From NCBI RefSeq assembly GCF_010093205.1, contig NZ_PDWN01000003.1, positions 300,505 through 364,504 of the forward strand: a DNA stretch of 64,000 nt. The letters are read 5' to 3'. This document shows, piece by piece, positions 53,978 through 64,000 of this stretch. Under the pieces are notes generated by a model, which was not told the origin of the DNA, did no database searches, and worked only from the letters and a program-made list of their open reading frames with translations. Position numbers and translations under genes: made by a program. How positions within the stretch are numbered: the first letter of the stretch is position 1; each line of letters opens with the position of its first letter. The DNA comes from Pseudoxanthomonas daejeonensis (GTDB taxonomy: Bacteria > Pseudomonadota > Gammaproteobacteria > Xanthomonadales > Xanthomonadaceae).

Positions 53978-55215
53978 CAGGCGGCTTTGCGGGATCGCTT
54001 GGCCGGTGCCGCCTTCTTCTCTTCCAGGTGCGGCACCATGATCCGGGCGACCTCGGCGATCACCGGTACGACCACCGAGTTGCCGAACTGCTTGTAGGCG
54101 CGGGTGTCGGACACTGGAATCCGGAAATCGTCGCCGAAGCCCATCAGGCGGGCGCACTCGCGCGGAGTCAGCCGGCGCGGATTCTTCTTAGCGCCGCGGG
54201 AGATCAGGATTTCAGAGCCGTCCTTGTAGTAGCGGGCCGATAGGGTGCGGGCGGTGTCCTTCGGAGTCACCAGGCCGAAGCCGAAGCCGTTGCCTTTTTC
54301 GCGATGCTTGGCTGCATAGTTCTGCAGGTAGTCCCAGAGTTTGTCGGACAGGATGTACTTGTCCAGGACCTTGCCCTTCGGGCCGAGCGACGGGATGTCC
54401 CCGGATTCCTTGCCGTTCTCGCTATGCAGGATGCTGCCCAGCTTGGGGGCGTCCTCGTATGCAGGCAGTTCCAGATCGTCCCAGCTGAAATCCGCGGTAT
54501 CGCGGAAGCCGACGATGATGATGCGCTCGCGGTGCTGCGGCACGAAATGCTTGCCGTTGATGACCCGGAACTTCACGTGATAGCCGAGTTCGTTCTGCAG
54601 CACGTCGATGATCGTGGAGAAGGTGCGGCCTTTGTCGTGGCTGACAAGGTTCTTGACGTTCTCCAGCAGGAAAGCTTTGGGCCGCTTGGCCGCGATGATG
54701 CGGGCGACGTCGAAGAAGAGGGTGCCTTGGGTCTTGTCGGAGAAGCCGTGCGGTCTGCCAAGCGCGTTCTTCTTGGACACGCCGGCAATGGAGAACGGCT
54801 GGCAGGGGAAACCCGCCAGGAGGACGTCATGCTCCGGCACGTCATCCTCGTGGACCTTGGTGATGTCGCTGGCGAACACGTGGTCCGGGCCGTCATGGAA
54901 GTTGGCGGCGTAGGTCTTGCGGGCGTACGGGTCCCACTCGCTGGTGAACACGCAGCGGCCACCCTGCTGTTCGAAGGCGGTGCGGATGCCACCGATGCCG
55001 GCGAACAGGTCGATGAAGGTGAACTTCCCCGGGTCCGACGGCGGCTCGCCCAGCGGCAGCAGGCGCTGGCGGATGGCGTCGGCCACATAGGCCGGGGGTT
55101 TTGTCTCGCCGAGGTGCCAGCGGCGGACGGTCTTGGGGTCGACTTCCAGAGCCAGGCCCACTTCCTTGGGGCTGAATTGCTTCAATGCGCGGTCGAGCAG
55201 CTCGTAGACGTCCAT
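53977..55215 (-). CDS. dcm: DNA (cytosine-5-)-methyltransferase Dcm-type
   Basis: A 412-residue C5-methyltransferase. A helix-turn-helix-like N-terminus (FSPKEVGLALEVDPKTVRRWH) precedes the catalytic domain: motif I FIDLFAGIGGIRTAFEQ, motif IV GFPCQPFSIAG with the catalytic Cys, VI ENVKNL, VIII QHRERIIIVG, IX LTPRECARLMGF and X YKQFGNSVVVPVI. ATG 55215 has GGAG six bases upstream. It protects host DNA from the MvaI/BcnI-like enzyme. The palindrome at 55237-55249 just upstream suggests autoregulation through the N-terminal domain, as known for M.SsoII-type enzymes. Confidence 0.95.
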   Translation of the reverse strand: MDVYELLDRALKQFSPKEVGLALEVDPKTVRRWHLGETKPPAYVADAIRQRLLPLGEPPSDPGKFTFIDLFAGIGGIRTAFEQQGGRCVFTSEWDPYARKTYAANFHDGPDHVFASDITKVHEDDVPEHDVLLAGFPCQPFSIAGVSKKNALGRPHGFSDKTQGTLFFDVARIIAAKRPKAFLLENVKNLVSHDKGRTFSTIIDVLQNELGYHVKFRVINGKHFVPQHRERIIIVGFRDTADFSWDDLELPAYEDAPKLGSILHSENGKESGDIPSLGPKGKVLDKYILSDKLWDYLQNYAAKHREKGNGFGFGLVTPKDTARTLSARYYKDGSEILISRGAKKNPRRLTPRECARLMGFGDDFRIPVSDTRAYKQFGNSVVVPVIAEVARIMVPHLEEKKAAPAKRSRKAA

Positions 55216-55236
55216 TGTTGACTCCGGGAAAGATGG

Positions 55237-55249
55237 GGACATTCTGTCC
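55237..55249. promoter_or_regulatory. Candidate methyltransferase operator GGACA-N3-TGTCC
   Basis: GGACATTCTGTCC is a perfect palindrome (five-base arms, three-base centre) 22 bases upstream of the dcm ATG. A longer inverted repeat GGGACATT/AATGTCCC (55236-55243, 55253-55260) overlaps it. The arms and spacing are those I recall for the M.SsoII/Ecl18kI operator. Confidence 0.6.
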
Positions 55250-55275
55250 GGAAATGTCCCGTGGTGGAAGAGGGC

Positions 55276-55300
55276 AAAAAGGCGGCGCCCTGCGGCGCCG
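55276..55300 (-). terminator. Terminator of the small Cys-containing gene
   Basis: On the minus strand CGGCGCC, loop of four, GGCGCCG, then CCTTTTTG. It is 25 bases past the stop at 55325 and upstream of dcm, insulating the methyltransferase from readthrough. Confidence 0.85.
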
Positions 55301-55324
55301 AAGGACAACGGTTTGACCGGTGAC

Positions 55325-55531
55325 CTAACCGGTGTGGCAGCTGGGCGCGCACGTCGCGCACCCGTTCGCCGTCCGGTAGATGCCCCTGGCAGCCGCCACC
55401 GCGGTGGCGCAGTACGAATGCAGTCCCAGATCACGCGTGCTCGAAGCACGCGAAAGCCAGTAGCAGCCGTCCTTGTGGACTTCATGGTCTCCGTTGGGCT
55501 GCGGAGTGTTGTTCACGTGGTACCTGTCCAT
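55325..55531 (-). CDS. Small Cys/His-containing hypothetical protein (68 aa)
   Basis: A 68-residue protein: MDRYHVNNTPQPNGDHEVHK, then DGCYWLSRASSTRDLGLHSY and the end ANGCATCAPSCHTG. This pattern (YHVN..NGDHEVH...C....LG......A....Y...GC..C...CH) is one I remember as a widespread family of unnamed small proteins, often near restriction and mobile genes; the Cys/His pairs could hold a metal. ATG 55531 has GAGG 11 bases upstream and a strong terminator follows the stop. It is on the dcm strand, upstream of it. Confidence 0.75.
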   Translation of the reverse strand: MDRYHVNNTPQPNGDHEVHKDGCYWLSRASSTRDLGLHSYCATAVAAARGIYRTANGCATCAPSCHTG

Positions 55532-55762
55532 CGTTGGCAGTCCTCGTTCGCGCGCGGATGCGCGCAGATCAAGGGTGCCGTGGGTGCGTCTCAGGAGGAG
55601 AGACAGGTCGATCCGGCCGCTTCATTCGGAAAATTCCTACACGAACTTGGGCATTGCCTGACACGCCAGCGCGGCGCGGGCCGACTACGCCCACGGCACT
55701 TTTCCGTTGACCCTGCGTCCGCCGGTCAATCGTGGCCGGCTCACCGGAAAAGGAGAACCGCC

Positions 55763-56233
55763 GTGTCGCAGAACCTGGTGTCCCTGGAGTTGAGCAACGA
55801 GCAGCTGGCGCAGGCCGAGCAGGCCGTCACCGCGCTGGAGCAGGCCCTGGCCGGGCTGGTGTCGCTGTCGATCGGCGAGCGCCGGCGGCTGACCAAGATG
55901 GGGCAGAAGTCGGAGGTGTTCTGCCGGCAGACCCTGCGCGTGCTGGCGCAGAACCCGCAGATCGTGCCGCCGGGGCTGGAGCTGGCCGAGGCGCAGGCCG
56001 ACCTGCTGGCGCTGGACCAGCTGGCGCCGCTGCTGGACCGGGTGCAGCGCCTGGCCGAGCGCGGCCGCGACACCGAGATGGCGCTGGGCGCCGACGTGAT
56101 GGACGCGGCGCTGGAGGGCTATGCGCTGCTGAAGGTGTCGGGCAGGCAGCAGGGCCTGGACGGCCTGCGCAAGGAGCTTTCCAGCCGATGGGCCCGCAGC
56201 CGCAGCGCCGAGCCGGAACCGGCCGAGGCCTGA
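55763..56233 (+). CDS. Conserved hypothetical helical protein (156 aa)
   Basis: A 156-residue, all-helical soluble protein starting SQNLVSLELSNEQLAQAEQAVTALE. ERRRLTKMGQKSEVFCRQTL and the closing LEGYALLKVSGRQQGLDGLRKEL are recurrent in unnamed proteins from several phyla; function unknown. GTG 55763 follows AAGGAG at a spacing of eight, so it is preferred over a much longer upstream frame. Codon use and GC are host-like, marking the right edge of the defence island. Confidence 0.85.
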   Translation: MSQNLVSLELSNEQLAQAEQAVTALEQALAGLVSLSIGERRRLTKMGQKSEVFCRQTLRVLAQNPQIVPPGLELAEAQADLLALDQLAPLLDRVQRLAERGRDTEMALGADVMDAALEGYALLKVSGRQQGLDGLRKELSSRWARSRSAEPEPAEA

Positions 56234-56667
56234 GCCGCGCCGCCTTTCCCGTTTGCCTCAGTTCCCCCGCCGGCGCCGTCTCTCCCCAGCGCCGGGGTGC
56301 ACCGGAGCCCGACCCGGGCTAACCCCTCGCTGCACCTTCCACGGCCGCCCCGCCCCCTTGGCGCGCGCGGCCGTTTCTTTTGCAACCGTCAGAGTCCGGA
56401 ACTCGGTCGATGGAGTTCCGGACTCGGTGCGCCGAGCTCTGGACTCGGCGCGTGAGGATCGGAACTCGGTGTGTCGAGCTTTGGACTCGGTCGATGAGGT
56501 CTGGAACTCGGCACGCGGGGCTCCGGACTCGGCCGACCGAGCCTGGGACTCGGTGTGTCGAGTCGGGGACTCCATCGGCCGAGTTCTGGACTCGGCGTGT
56601 GAGGGTCAAGGCTCGGTGGATCGAGCTTTTTTCCCGATCGCCCGGGTTCCAGGCTCCGACCGCGGGT
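56234..56667. other. Intergenic region containing a 21-bp minisatellite
   Basis: No gene is convincing here. The left 150 bases are GC-rich without structure I can name; the rest is the minisatellite listed separately, which ends 42 bases before the stop of the VOC gene. Confidence 0.7.
56392..56622. repeat. 21-bp tandem repeat, 11 degenerate copies
   Basis: Units begin GAGTCCGGAACTCGG, GAGTTCCGGACTCGG, GAGCTCTGGACTCGG and so on, exactly every 21 bases from 56392 to 56622. The first 15 bases are conserved and the last six vary (TCGATG, TGCGCC, GTGTGTC-like). Each junction can form a small hairpin with CCGAG and CTCGG arms and a seven-base loop. Reading frames stay open on both strands as seven-residue repeats, but no start or ribosome site supports a gene. 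Confidence 0.9.
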
Positions 56668-57102
56668 TCACTTCGGGTCGGCAGGAGGATTGGTGTTGAC
56701 CATCCACGGGATGCCGAAGCGGTCGACCAGGGAGCCGAAGCCGGGCGACCAGAAGGTCTCGGCCAGGGGCATGACCTGCCTGCCGCCCTCGGACAGCGCC
56801 TCGAACCAGCGCCGGGCCTGGGCCACGTCGTCGGTGTGCAGGCTGACGTCGAAGCCGTTCTTGGGCTTGTCGATGTTCGGCGCCCATTCCGGAGGCATGT
56901 CCGCGCCCATCAGGGCCTGGTCGCCCACCTCCAGCCAGCAGTGCATCAGCCAGTCCTTGTGCTTGGGATCGCTGACCTGCATCTCCGGCGGCGCCTCGCT
57001 GTAAGGCAGGGCGAAGGTGATCTTGCCGCCAAGCACCTTGGCGTAGAACTCGAACGCTTCGCGGCATTGGCCCTGGAAGCTGAGGCTGGTGACGATCTTC
57101 AT
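56668..57102 (-). CDS. VOC family protein (PhnB/glyoxalase-like)
   Basis: A 144-residue vicinal-oxygen-chelate protein of the PhnB/3-demethylubiquinone-methyltransferase-like group. It begins MKIVTSLSFQGQCREAFEFY and has two beta-alpha-beta modules; the second contains FDVSLHTDDVAQARRWFEAL and WSPGFGSLVDRFGIPWMVNT. Metal-binding residues of true glyoxalases cannot be assigned. ATG 57102 follows AAGGAG at eight bases. Function unknown; it stands alone between repeats. Confidence 0.9.
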   Translation of the reverse strand: MKIVTSLSFQGQCREAFEFYAKVLGGKITFALPYSEAPPEMQVSDPKHKDWLMHCWLEVGDQALMGADMPPEWAPNIDKPKNGFDVSLHTDDVAQARRWFEALSEGGRQVMPLAETFWSPGFGSLVDRFGIPWMVNTNPPADPK

Positions 57103-60588
<3,486 letters not shown>

Positions 60589-60706
60589 GGGGGTAGCCGA
60601 CAGGATCGGGCATCACTTTCCGCGCGCGTGTTGGCCGCCCGGGCGGGGCCATCGCGTTCGCCTCCGACATGCGTGCCATCCCGCGCACGCCACCAGGGAG
60701 AACGAC

Positions 60707-61180
60707 ATGCAGCACAGGCATCGGGTGGGGAAAGCCGTCTTCTGCGCACTGGCCCTGTGGGCCGGGTCGGCGGTCGCGGCCGGCAAGGAGCCTTCGGCGG
60801 GCGATTGCTTCAAGGCCGGCTTCGAGTCCAACAACGCCGATGCGGTCGCGGCCTGTTACGCCGAAGACGGGATCATCTGGTTCCCCGGTGGTCCGAAGGC
60901 GCAGGGACGCGTCGCCATCCGCGACGGGTTCGCCCACTTCCTGGGTGGCTTCACGGTCAAGGAGGTACAGATGACCGAGATCGGGCATGAAGGCATCGGC
61001 GATGCCCGGGTGGCGTGGGGCACCTATGCCATCCGCGCGGTCGACAAGGCCAGCGGCGCCGAGTTCACCCAGAGCGGCCGCTTCACCGATGTGCAGAAGA
61101 AGATCGATGGACGCTGGCTGTATGTGGTCGACCATCCTTCGGATGATCCGCCGGCCAAGCCGGAGACGGCCAAGAACTGA
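60707..61180 (+). CDS. SnoaL-like/DUF4440 exported protein
   Basis: A 157-residue protein with a signal peptide (MQHRHRVGKAVFCALALWAG, cut near AVAAGKE) and a cone-shaped alpha+beta domain: SAGDCFKAGFESNNADAVAACYAEDGIIWFPGGPKAQGR and GRFTDVQKKIDGRWLYVVDH are typical of SnoaL-like/DUF4440 proteins. Function of these small exported members is unknown. ATG 60707 follows AGGGAG by six bases. Confidence 0.85.
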   Translation: MQHRHRVGKAVFCALALWAGSAVAAGKEPSAGDCFKAGFESNNADAVAACYAEDGIIWFPGGPKAQGRVAIRDGFAHFLGGFTVKEVQMTEIGHEGIGDARVAWGTYAIRAVDKASGAEFTQSGRFTDVQKKIDGRWLYVVDHPSDDPPAKPETAKN

Positions 61181-61286
61181 GCCGTTGGAATTGCGGCAGG
61201 CATGAGGGGGCGGAAGCGATTCTGTCCGCCCCAATCTCACCGTGTGGGACGGCGATCGTTAGAATGCGCGCGTCCCGCCAGGGACT

Positions 61287-61306
61287 GCGGATGCGCCTGC
61301 ATCCGC
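61287..61306 (+). promoter_or_regulatory. Leader hairpin upstream of the outer-membrane barrel gene
   Basis: GCGGATGC and GCATCCGC form a perfect 8-bp stem with loop GCCT. TAGAAT at 61260-61265, following GTTAGAATG context, may be the -10 box. The leader would be about 145 bases, long enough for post-transcriptional control. Confidence 0.4.
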
Positions 61307-61417
61307 TATAGGGGCGCCTGGGAACACTCCCGTACGACCTCCAGCACGCGCCACTGGCCCGTGCGGGTGGTTGTGCGCGCTCCGCAAGCATGCATCTCAA
61401 ACAGGGGAAATACCGTA

Positions 61418-62152
61418 GTGAAGAAGTCTGCAACCGTAGTCCTGCCGCTCATTCTGGCCATGCTGGCCCCGTGCGCCGGTGCCCAGTCGGTCTCGCCGGC
61501 ATGGGATGCCTATCGCAACAAGGAACAGCAGCCGTCGGCCGCTCCCGCGCCGGTTCAAGGTGAAGCACAACCCGCGTCGCAGACGGCTGCGCCCGTCCAG
61601 GCGCCGACCTATGCAGCGCCGGCAAGCGTCCCGCCGCCGCCGCACGGCTATACACGTCCTGCCGCCGAACCCAAGGGTGGGTTCTTCCTGGGTGCGCAGG
61701 TGGGCAAGGGCTGGATCTATGACGATGTCGACCAGAACGTGGCGGCCATCAATGGCGGTTACCGCTGGCAGGCCGGCGACGTCACCTTGGTCGGCATCGA
61801 GCTGGCCAGTGGCCGGTTGGCCGAGACCGACGATGACGGCTGGCGTTACGGCAAGGTCACTTACGGCAGTGTCGGCGCCAATGCGCGCTTCAACTTTGGC
61901 GAAGGCAGCCCGTGGTTCGCGATCGCGCGCCTGGGCTACTGGTCGGCCGACGGCGATGGCGACGACGAAAGCGACGTGGATGGCGGCTACGCCAGCTTCG
62001 GCATCGGCGTGGACGCGACGCGTAACTTCAACGTCAACCTGATGTACACCAACCACGCCTACGCGACCACCTATTACTACTACGGTGGCTACGAAGAGAC
62101 CGAGATCAATCGGGCCGACATGGTGACCCTGGGCGTCGAAGCCAGGTTCTGA
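61418..62152 (+). CDS. Outer-membrane beta-barrel protein
   Basis: A 244-residue protein with signal peptide (KKSATVVLPLILAMLAPCAG, cut near AQS), a Pro/Ala-rich stretch (residues 30-75) and an eight-stranded-type barrel of alternating strands: GGFFLGAQVGKGWIYDD, YGSVGANARFNFG and NLMYTNHAYATTYYYY, ending MVTLGVEARF with terminal Phe. GTG 61418 follows AGGGGA. It resembles OmpA/OmpW-like porin-fold proteins of xanthomonads without a peptidoglycan domain. Acidic loops (DGDGDDESDVDGG) may bind cations (inference). Confidence 0.85.
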   Translation: MKKSATVVLPLILAMLAPCAGAQSVSPAWDAYRNKEQQPSAAPAPVQGEAQPASQTAAPVQAPTYAAPASVPPPPHGYTRPAAEPKGGFFLGAQVGKGWIYDDVDQNVAAINGGYRWQAGDVTLVGIELASGRLAETDDDGWRYGKVTYGSVGANARFNFGEGSPWFAIARLGYWSADGDGDDESDVDGGYASFGIGVDATRNFNVNLMYTNHAYATTYYYYGGYEETEINRADMVTLGVEARF

Positions 62153-62279
62153 GTTGTGCAGGGAGCGCAGGCCTGCCTGGCCTGCGCTCCCTTGTCCGGG
62201 CTTGTTCCCGGTAGCCGATGCGGGTTTTCCGCGCGGTGGCAACGCCGGCGACGACCGGGGCGGCAGGCCGGAGATGCCT

Positions 62280-62377
62280 TTGTAGGAGCGGGCATGACCG
62301 CGACACCGACGACGTCGAAGCGGCGGCGGCATCGTGATTCCGGCCGCCTCGGTGTCGCGGTCATGCCCGCTCCTACA
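62280..62377. repeat. Inverted REP pair
   Basis: TTGTAGGAGCGGGCATGACC and its reverse partner ending CCCGCTCCTACAA enclose 40 bases of GC-rich spacer. It lies between the barrel gene and the convergent SDR gene, where it could act as a bidirectional message stabiliser. Confidence 0.9.
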
Positions 62378-62395
62378 AAAGCGGGAGGCGGGGCC

Positions 62396-63991
62396 TCACC
62401 AGTCCGTCGGCGCGTAATCCTTCAGGAACTGGCCCCAGACGTGGGTGCCGGTGTTGATGCCGTCGATGATCGGGTCGACGATGCGCGCGGCGCCGTCGAC
62501 GATGTCCAGCGGCGGGTGGAAGCGTTCCTCGATGATCTTGCGCGCGGCGATCTCCACCGGATCCTCGTCGGTCACCCAGCCGGTGTCCACCGCGTTCATG
62601 TGGATGCCGTCGCCGTGGTAATCGGCGGCCGCCGTGCGCGTCATCATGTTCAGCGCGGCCTTGGCCATGTTGGTGTGCGGGTGCTTGGTGGTCTTGAAGT
62701 TGCGGTAGAACTGGCCCTCGACCGCCGACACGTTGACGATGTGCTTGTCACGCTCGGGCGTGCGCAGCATCAGCGTCTTCAGGCGCGCGTTGAGGATGAA
62801 GGGTGCCACCGCGTTGACCAGCTGGGTTTCCAGCAGCTCCACCGCGGGCACTTCGTCCATCTGCAGGCGCCATGAGTTCCTTCCGCGCAGGTCCACCTGC
62901 TGCAGGTCCTTGTCGACGCGGCCTTCCGGGAACAGGTGCGCCTGCCCGAGCAGTTCGTCGGCCAGCAAGGGCACCTGCGACAGTTCCGCCGCGCGCGCCA
63001 GGCCGGCCGGCGTGTTGCGCGCCATGCCATCCACCAGCGACTGGCTGCCACCGGGCAGCAGGTCGGCGGCGCGCACGCCTTCGTAGCCGCCCACCAGCTT
63101 GCGCACGTGCTCGGGCAGGGTGTGCAGGCCCGCGGTCTCGCCGGCCATCATGTGCGCGTAGAACGCCGGCGGGCGCCGCACGGTCTGGCAGGCGTTGTTG
63201 ACGATGAAGTCGAGGCGGTCGCGGGTGGCGATGAGTTCGGCGCAGAACGCCTCGACGCTGGGCGTATGCCGCAGGTCCAGGCCGAACACTTCCAGCCGGT
63301 GGCCCCACTGTTCGAAGTCCGGTTCCTGCGCGTAGCGCTGCGCCGAATCGCGCGGGAAGCGCGTGGTCACGATCAGCGAGCAGCCGGCGCGCAGCAGCTT
63401 CAGGCCGGCCTGGTAGCCGATCTTGACCCGCCCGCCGGTGAGCAGGGCGACGCGGCCGCTCAGGTCGGCTGTTTCGGTGCGCTTGCGGAAATTGAACTCC
63501 GCGCACGCCATGCACATCTGGTCGTAGAAGTGATGGACCTGGGTGTACTTCTGCTTGCAGACGTAGCAGTGCAGCAGTTCGGGCGACTCGCCGACCGAGG
63601 CCACGTGCGAGGCGTCATACGAGGACACCGGATCGACCGCGTTGTTGCGCGGGTCGTGCTGGCCCGGCGGATGCGGCGGGAAGTAGTTGGGCGTGGTGAA
63701 CACCGGCTTGCGCCGCAGTGTGCGGATCCCGGTCTGGTCGAGCAGAGCCTCGGTCTTTTCGGCCTTCTCGCGGGCGCGTTCGCGCGCGTCGTTCCTGGCC
63801 TGCTTGCGTCGCGTGCGCGGTTCGGGATGGTGCACGAGCGCCACGGCCTGCAGCAGGCCGATGCGTTCGTCGTCGTCGAGCGCGTCGAGCACGCTGCGGT
63901 CGTCGCGGATCGCTTCGAGCAGTTCCCGCGCGATACGCGCGCGCTCGGGCAGGGTGGCATCGCCGGCGGCGGCGCGGGGTGGGGTGGTCAT
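62396..63991 (-). CDS. Large SDR-family protein with Cys cluster
   Basis: A 531-residue protein in two parts. Residues 1-190 are helical and charged and contain two Cys pairs, CYVCKQKYTQVHHFY and MCMACAEFNF, a likely zinc site. From about 190 an SDR domain follows: VALLTGGRVKIGYQAG (variant of TGxxxGIG), DFIVNNACQTVRR, NVSAVEGQFY and, in place of the Tyr-x-x-x-Lys pair, HTNMAKAALNMM. The catalytic Tyr position is thus occupied by His or Asn, so ordinary dehydrogenase activity is doubtful. ATG 63991 is the first start in the frame; the upstream region is outside the window. Function unknown. Confidence 0.85.
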   Translation of the reverse strand: MTTPPRAAAGDATLPERARIARELLEAIRDDRSVLDALDDDERIGLLQAVALVHHPEPRTRRKQARNDARERAREKAEKTEALLDQTGIRTLRRKPVFTTPNYFPPHPPGQHDPRNNAVDPVSSYDASHVASVGESPELLHCYVCKQKYTQVHHFYDQMCMACAEFNFRKRTETADLSGRVALLTGGRVKIGYQAGLKLLRAGCSLIVTTRFPRDSAQRYAQEPDFEQWGHRLEVFGLDLRHTPSVEAFCAELIATRDRLDFIVNNACQTVRRPPAFYAHMMAGETAGLHTLPEHVRKLVGGYEGVRAADLLPGGSQSLVDGMARNTPAGLARAAELSQVPLLADELLGQAHLFPEGRVDKDLQQVDLRGRNSWRLQMDEVPAVELLETQLVNAVAPFILNARLKTLMLRTPERDKHIVNVSAVEGQFYRNFKTTKHPHTNMAKAALNMMTRTAAADYHGDGIHMNAVDTGWVTDEDPVEIAARKIIEERFHPPLDIVDGAARIVDPIIDGINTGTHVWGQFLKDYAPTDW

Positions 63992-64000
63992 GGGCTGGGC

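Overview
The window looks like a chromosomal segment of a high-GC gammaproteobacterium of the Lysobacteraceae/Xanthomonadaceae (Lysobacter, Luteimonas or Xanthomonas type). This rests on the bamE(omlA)/fur divergent pair next to smpB, ratA and rnfH, the recN-hrcA-grpE-dnaK-dnaJ order, a scattered liu (leucine/isovalerate) pathway, and many GTAGGAGCGGGC-type extragenic palindromes. The placement is by gene content only.

Layout: 1-4737 carries the end of an RND drug pump, an SDR oxidoreductase, a NodT-type outer-membrane lipoprotein and an MgtC-like protein. 4876-8627 is a core block: tmRNA (tag ANDDNYALAA) with promoter and terminator, a small iron-permease-like protein, smpB, ratA, rnfH, bamE and fur. 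8659-15483 holds recN and the heat-shock operon hrcA-grpE-dnaK-dnaJ with a good sigma-32 promoter before grpE. 15666-22698 has pdxY, an ACT-domain prephenate dehydrogenase, an aminotransferase that may be leaderless, a MOSC protein and a PAS-GGDEF-EAL protein.

22695-48857 is dominated by branched-chain amino acid and acyl-CoA catabolism: HMG-CoA lyase, both methylcrotonyl-CoA carboxylase subunits, methylglutaconyl-CoA hydratase, isovaleryl-CoA dehydrogenase, a thiolase, leucine dehydrogenase and a fused acyl-CoA mutase (IcmF). Together they would take leucine to acetoacetate and acetyl-CoA, and rearrange isobutyryl-CoA. Interspersed are feoA-feoB plus a small Cys-rich membrane protein, a GH8 lipoprotein, two Ala-rich lipoproteins, a subtilase autotransporter with a lipobox, and a TetR/hydrolase pair.

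48906-55531 is an accessory defence island. It holds a visibly A/T-richer three-gene operon (DUF262 protein, DUF3696/OLD-like ATPase, orphan protein) and then a Type II restriction-modification set: MvaI/BcnI-like endonuclease, Vsr and Dcm, with a candidate GGACA-N3-TGTCC operator upstream of the methyltransferase. The three-gene operon is the best candidate for a new or little-described system.

55763-63991 returns to host-like genes: a conserved hypothetical, a VOC protein, a GH11 xylanase-like lipoprotein, an M20 hydrolase-like protein lacking canonical metal ligands, a SnoaL-like protein, an outer-membrane barrel and a large SDR with a Cys cluster. Its intergenic DNA is unusually repeat-rich: paired REP elements, a 21-bp hairpin minisatellite and a 9-bp satellite that seems to have grown out of a REP end. 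A 121-bp REP tandem array lies at 40784-41545, and a REP-like pair sits in frame inside icmF.
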